Below are positions 15,264 to 18,079 of a DNA stretch of 18,079 bases, one piece after another. A program made the position numbers and the translations under genes. Every line of letters begins with the position of its first letter. Position 1 is the first letter of the stretch. The notes below the pieces were generated by a model that worked only from the letters and a program-made list of their open reading frames with translations, was not told the DNA's origin and ran no database searches. The DNA is from Firmicutes bacterium UBA4882 (lineage in GTDB: Bacteria; Bacillota; UBA4882): NCBI GenBank assembly GCA_002399265.1, contig DHDG01000071.1, positions 14,251 to 32,329 on the forward strand, written 5' to 3'.

Positions 15264-16004
15264 TTGTCCTCCGGTCTGATAATTGCGATTGATGGTCCGG
15301 CAGGTTCCGGAAAGAGTACCGTCGCCCGACTGGTTGCCGAGCGTTTAGGCATTACCTATATCGATACTGGCGCTATGTACCGGGCAATAGCCTTGAAAGC
15401 TCTTCGGATGGGCGTTTCTTGGGATGATGAGGCGACTTTGACTGATCTTGCCGAATCCTGCCAGATCAAGCTGACTGGCTTATGCCTGGGCGAAGGAGCA
15501 GTGTGGCAATCGCGCGTACTTTTGGATGGCGAAGATGTCTCAAACGCCATTCGCACGCACCATATTTCCGAGGGCGCTTCGCGCGTGTCAGCCTGGCCGG
15601 GTGTGCGTCAGGCCTTACTTAACAAGCAGCGGGAATTTGCGCACCGCAATTCAGTTGTGATGGATGGTCGAGATATCGGCACCGTCGTTTTGCCCCATGC
15701 GCAGGTTAAAATATTTCTGACAGCTTCTTTGGATGAACGGACCCGCCGCAGGGTGAGTGAACTGCTCAAGAGAGGCCGGGAGAGCGACGCGGTGTTTGAG
15801 CAAATCAGGGCGGATTTGCAAAGTAGAGATGCCAACGATTCAGGACGGGCTGTCGCTCCTTTAAAGCCGGCTATGGATGCCATTTTACTTGATACGACGT
15901 CATTGAGCATTTCAGAAGTTGTGCAGCGTATCATTGATATTGCTGAAGCAGCAGTTGCAGCCGGAGAGTCGGAAGAAAATTCGAGGCCGGTGACCAACGG
16001 ATGA
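15264..16004 (+). CDS. cmk: Cmk, cytidylate kinase
   Basis: 246 aa. Phosphorylates CMP and dCMP with ATP, recycling pyrimidine nucleotides in the cytosol. The P-loop GPAGSGKST is at residues 11-19, followed by DTGAMYRA (34-41), the NMP-binding insert (about 60-105, with VSNAIRT 92-98), DGRDIGTVVLP (134-144) and the lid arginines RRR (161-163). RDANDSGRAVAPL (188-200) and the Asp-Thr-Thr near 210 complete the CMP-kinase pattern. The family is usually 215-230 aa; the extra is an Ala/Glu/Ser-rich tail (about 228-246). The start is TTG at 15264, served by AGGTGGTG (15248-15255); the P-loop lies only 10 residues in, so the start is well fixed. Its stop overlaps the next gene's ATG (ATGA at 16001), so translation of the pair is probably coupled. 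The plsC gene often found here is absent. Confidence 0.96.
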   Translation: MSSGLIIAIDGPAGSGKSTVARLVAERLGITYIDTGAMYRAIALKALRMGVSWDDEATLTDLAESCQIKLTGLCLGEGAVWQSRVLLDGEDVSNAIRTHHISEGASRVSAWPGVRQALLNKQREFAHRNSVVMDGRDIGTVVLPHAQVKIFLTASLDERTRRRVSELLKRGRESDAVFEQIRADLQSRDANDSGRAVAPLKPAMDAILLDTTSLSISEVVQRIIDIAEAAVAAGESEENSRPVTNG

Positions 16005-18070
16005 ATATGAACATACATATTGCTGATAAGGCGGGCTTCTGTTTTGGAGTCAAGCGGGCGCTTGATATTGTTCAGGATGTACTAAAAGAAGGACAAGGCC
16101 CGGTTTGCACTCTGGGACCACTGATCCATAATCCCAGAGTAGTCAAGGAGTTGAGCGATCAGGGTGTGCGGGTGATCGATGATCCTGTATCCGCCGAGGC
16201 CGGGATTATGGTGATTCGCTCGCACGGAGCAACGCGCGACGAAGTTGAACGTGCTGTAGCCAAAGGACTAAAGGTGGTCGACGCCACCTGCCCCTGCTTG
16301 AAACAGGCTCAAAAAAGGGCAAATGAGTTATGCGGCGATGGCTACTATGTGGTGCTACTGGGTGAACGTGAGCATGCGGAAGTGCGCTCGATATTGGGCA
16401 GTGTGGACGGCACAATCCATGTAATTGAATCAACGGAAGAGGCCAAGGCGCTGCAATGCAGTAAAAAGGTAGCTTTACTTTCGCAGACCACCCAGCGTTA
16501 TGAAGATTTTCAGGAAGTGGCTTGCGCATTATTGCCTAAAACCCGCGAATTTTTAATTGTTAACACAATCTGTAATGCCACGGTTGAGCGACAAAATGCC
16601 GCCGAAAAGATGGCCAAAAAAGTTGACGTAATGGTAGTAATCGGTGGCCGCAATAGTGCGAATACCGCCCGGTTATTTGAAATTTGCCGTTCAACAGGGA
16701 CGCCGGCTTATCAGATCGAAAGCGCCGCAGAACTTAAGCCGGAATGGTTTGCTGGAGCGGTTGAAATAGGCTTAACAGCGGGGGCTTCAACCCCCCAGGG
16801 ACAGATTGAGGAGGTAGTAAATCGGATGATGGAAATCGATGAACAGGGAAAGGTTAAGGATTCCGAGCAGCAGGAAGTTGTTCCTGAGGAGGTAGCTTCC
16901 GAAGGTGGGGAATCGATGGCCGGGTACGACTTTGAAAAGGAATATGGACGCCGTGACATCCGCCATCTGGAAGAAAACGAAATCGTCAAAGCACATGTAG
17001 TCCAGGTAAGGGATGACATGGTGTTTGTGGATGTCGGGACAAAATCCGAGCTGGCTATTCCATTGGCGGATCTTACTGCTAAAGATGTCATGTCTGCCAA
17101 AGAGGTTGTCGCAGTCGGAGATGTCATCGATGTGTTGGTTCTGCGGGCTGCGGACGAAGACAAAATTAAGCTGTCGGCCCGGCAGGCGGCGCAGCAAACT
17201 GTCTGGCTAGATCTAAATCAGCATTATCGCGATCATACGCCGGTGCAGGCCAAGGTTAAAGAAGTCGTCAAAGGCGGTCTGATTGCGGATTTGGCTGGCG
17301 TGCGTGCTTTCATTCCGGCCTCGCAGATTGATCGGGGCTTTGTTGAAGATTTGTCCAAATTTATCGGTGAGACCTGCGACTTTATGATCACCGAATTGGA
17401 AGAAGGGCGCCGTCGCAGAGTGGTTCTGTCCAGACGGGCTATTCTTGATGCGCAGTATGAGGAAAACAAGAAAGAAATCTTTGCCAGCCTGCAGGAAGGC
17501 GATGTCAAAGAAGGCGTGGTTTCCCGCTTAGCTGACTTTGGAGCTTTTGTCGATCTTGGCAAAGGCGTTGAAGGGCTCCTGCATATCTCAGAAATATCCT
17601 GGGAGCGCCTGAAGCACCCTGCGGAGCGTCTGTCGGCAGGTATGAAAGTTAAAGTGGAAGTTACTAAGGTAGACACCGAAAAAGGACGCATCTCTCTCAG
17701 CATGCGCTCCTTGTCGCCGCATCCGTGGGAAGGGATCGCCGAGAAATATAGTGAGGGCCAGGTGGTCAGCGGCACGGTTACCAGGATTGCTCCATTTGGC
17801 GCTTTTGTCAGAATTGAGGAAGGTATTGAGGGCCTGATTCACATCTCGCAACTGTCCAATCAGCGGGTGGCCAAGGCTGAAGAAGTAGTATCACCCGGAC
17901 AGACAGTGCAGGCTAAGATTATCAAAGTGGATCCCGAAAACCGTCGCCTGAGTCTGTCGATGCGTGAAGCGGTTCAGCCAAGCGCGGAAGAAGTGGAATA
18001 CCAAAAATACATGCAACCAGAATCAGCCCCCGTGACCATCGCCGACATGATCAAAGACAAAGAAGAATAG
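16001..18070 (+). CDS. ispH-rpsA: IspH-RpsA fusion: HMBPP reductase joined to ribosomal protein S1
   Basis: 689 aa. Residues 1-about 280 are IspH (LytB), the last MEP enzyme, reducing HMBPP to IPP and DMAPP with a [4Fe-4S] cluster. Cluster ligands C14 (GFCFGVKRA), C97 (ATCP) and C191 (TICNAT) are present, as are substrate-site H43, H75, H125 and E127 and the NSANT segment (218-222). A charged linker (about 281-322) leads to four S1/OB domains at about 325-394, 411-480, 498-569 and 584-656; the last two have the full FGAFV...GLxHIS pattern of RNA-binding S1 repeats. A short acidic tail ends the protein. This fusion is known in Clostridia and Negativicutes. The ATG overlaps the cmk stop by the ATGA arrangement; an ATG two codons later is an alternative. 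The linker DNA holds ribosome-binding-site-like sequences (reported separately). Confidence 0.95.
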   Translation: MNMNIHIADKAGFCFGVKRALDIVQDVLKEGQGPVCTLGPLIHNPRVVKELSDQGVRVIDDPVSAEAGIMVIRSHGATRDEVERAVAKGLKVVDATCPCLKQAQKRANELCGDGYYVVLLGEREHAEVRSILGSVDGTIHVIESTEEAKALQCSKKVALLSQTTQRYEDFQEVACALLPKTREFLIVNTICNATVERQNAAEKMAKKVDVMVVIGGRNSANTARLFEICRSTGTPAYQIESAAELKPEWFAGAVEIGLTAGASTPQGQIEEVVNRMMEIDEQGKVKDSEQQEVVPEEVASEGGESMAGYDFEKEYGRRDIRHLEENEIVKAHVVQVRDDMVFVDVGTKSELAIPLADLTAKDVMSAKEVVAVGDVIDVLVLRAADEDKIKLSARQAAQQTVWLDLNQHYRDHTPVQAKVKEVVKGGLIADLAGVRAFIPASQIDRGFVEDLSKFIGETCDFMITELEEGRRRRVVLSRRAILDAQYEENKKEIFASLQEGDVKEGVVSRLADFGAFVDLGKGVEGLLHISEISWERLKHPAERLSAGMKVKVEVTKVDTEKGRISLSMRSLSPHPWEGIAEKYSEGQVVSGTVTRIAPFGAFVRIEEGIEGLIHISQLSNQRVAKAEEVVSPGQTVQAKIIKVDPENRRLSLSMREAVQPSAEEVEYQKYMQPESAPVTIADMIKDKEE
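16808..16918 (+). promoter_or_regulatory. Candidate internal translation starts in the IspH-S1 linker
   Basis: GAGGAGGT (16808-16815) lies 10 nt before an in-frame ATG at 16826 (M276), and GGTGGGG (16904-16910) lies 5 nt before an in-frame ATG at 16916 (M306). Both would release a free four-domain S1 protein of about 414 or 384 aa. Another GAGGAGG is at 16886-16892. The match could be chance from Glu-Glu-Val codons. Confidence 0.35.
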
Positions 18071-18079
18071 CACAAGGGG

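Noticed and set aside
1..18079. CRISPR, tRNA, rRNA, insertion sequences, prophage, riboswitch
   Set aside because: No repeat-spacer pattern, cloverleaf, transposase, terminal inverted repeats or conserved riboswitch core was seen.

Overview
The window reads as chromosomal DNA of a low-to-mid GC, strictly bacterial Bacillota. The strongest clues are PolC (the Gram-positive replicative polymerase with a built-in exonuclease), an MEP isoprenoid pathway with ferredoxin-type IspG and IspH, and an IspH fused to ribosomal protein S1, an arrangement known from Clostridia and Negativicutes. Together with the chemoreceptor-like/SBP5 fusion proteins this makes me favour a Negativicutes (Sporomusa-like) anaerobe; that placement is inference. 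I see no tRNA, rRNA, CRISPR array, insertion sequence or phage gene. Coding density is very high, and all genes but one (folE2) lie on the + strand.

Layout. 33-551 encodes a small protein with four tandem zinc ribbons. It is followed by a hairpin with a T-run and, overlapping the stop codon, a perfect extended -10 box that probably drives ispG (609-1712) and polC (1746-6062). Then come two related, unusual soluble proteins (6095-8548 and 8645-10492). Each joins a degenerate chemoreceptor-type helical hairpin to a peptide/nickel-type solute-binding (SBP5) domain, with no signal peptide or membrane segment; the second is truncated in the SBP domain. A single-pass membrane protein with a His/Glu-rich N-terminus and a DUF4363-like outer domain (10601-11254) closes this block at a strong terminator.

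The only minus-strand gene is folE2 (11261-12067, GTP cyclohydrolase IB, first step of folate synthesis). A 276-bp divergent region separates it from a compact + strand cluster: patatin-like hydrolase (12344-13186), HI0933-type flavoprotein (13191-14573), a 63-aa membrane protein (14593-14784), aroH chorismate mutase (14813-15178), cmk cytidylate kinase (15264-16004) and the ispH-rpsA fusion (16001-18070).

Functionally the window holds core metabolism: the last two MEP enzymes (IspG and IspH, about 14 kb apart), DNA replication (PolC), CMP/dCMP recycling (Cmk), aromatic amino acid branch-point (AroH), folate (FolE2) and translation (S1). The least explained part is the block 6095-11254, a possible cytosolic ligand-sensing pair. 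Start codons are often non-ATG here: by my assignments 5 TTG, 2 GTG and 6 ATG.
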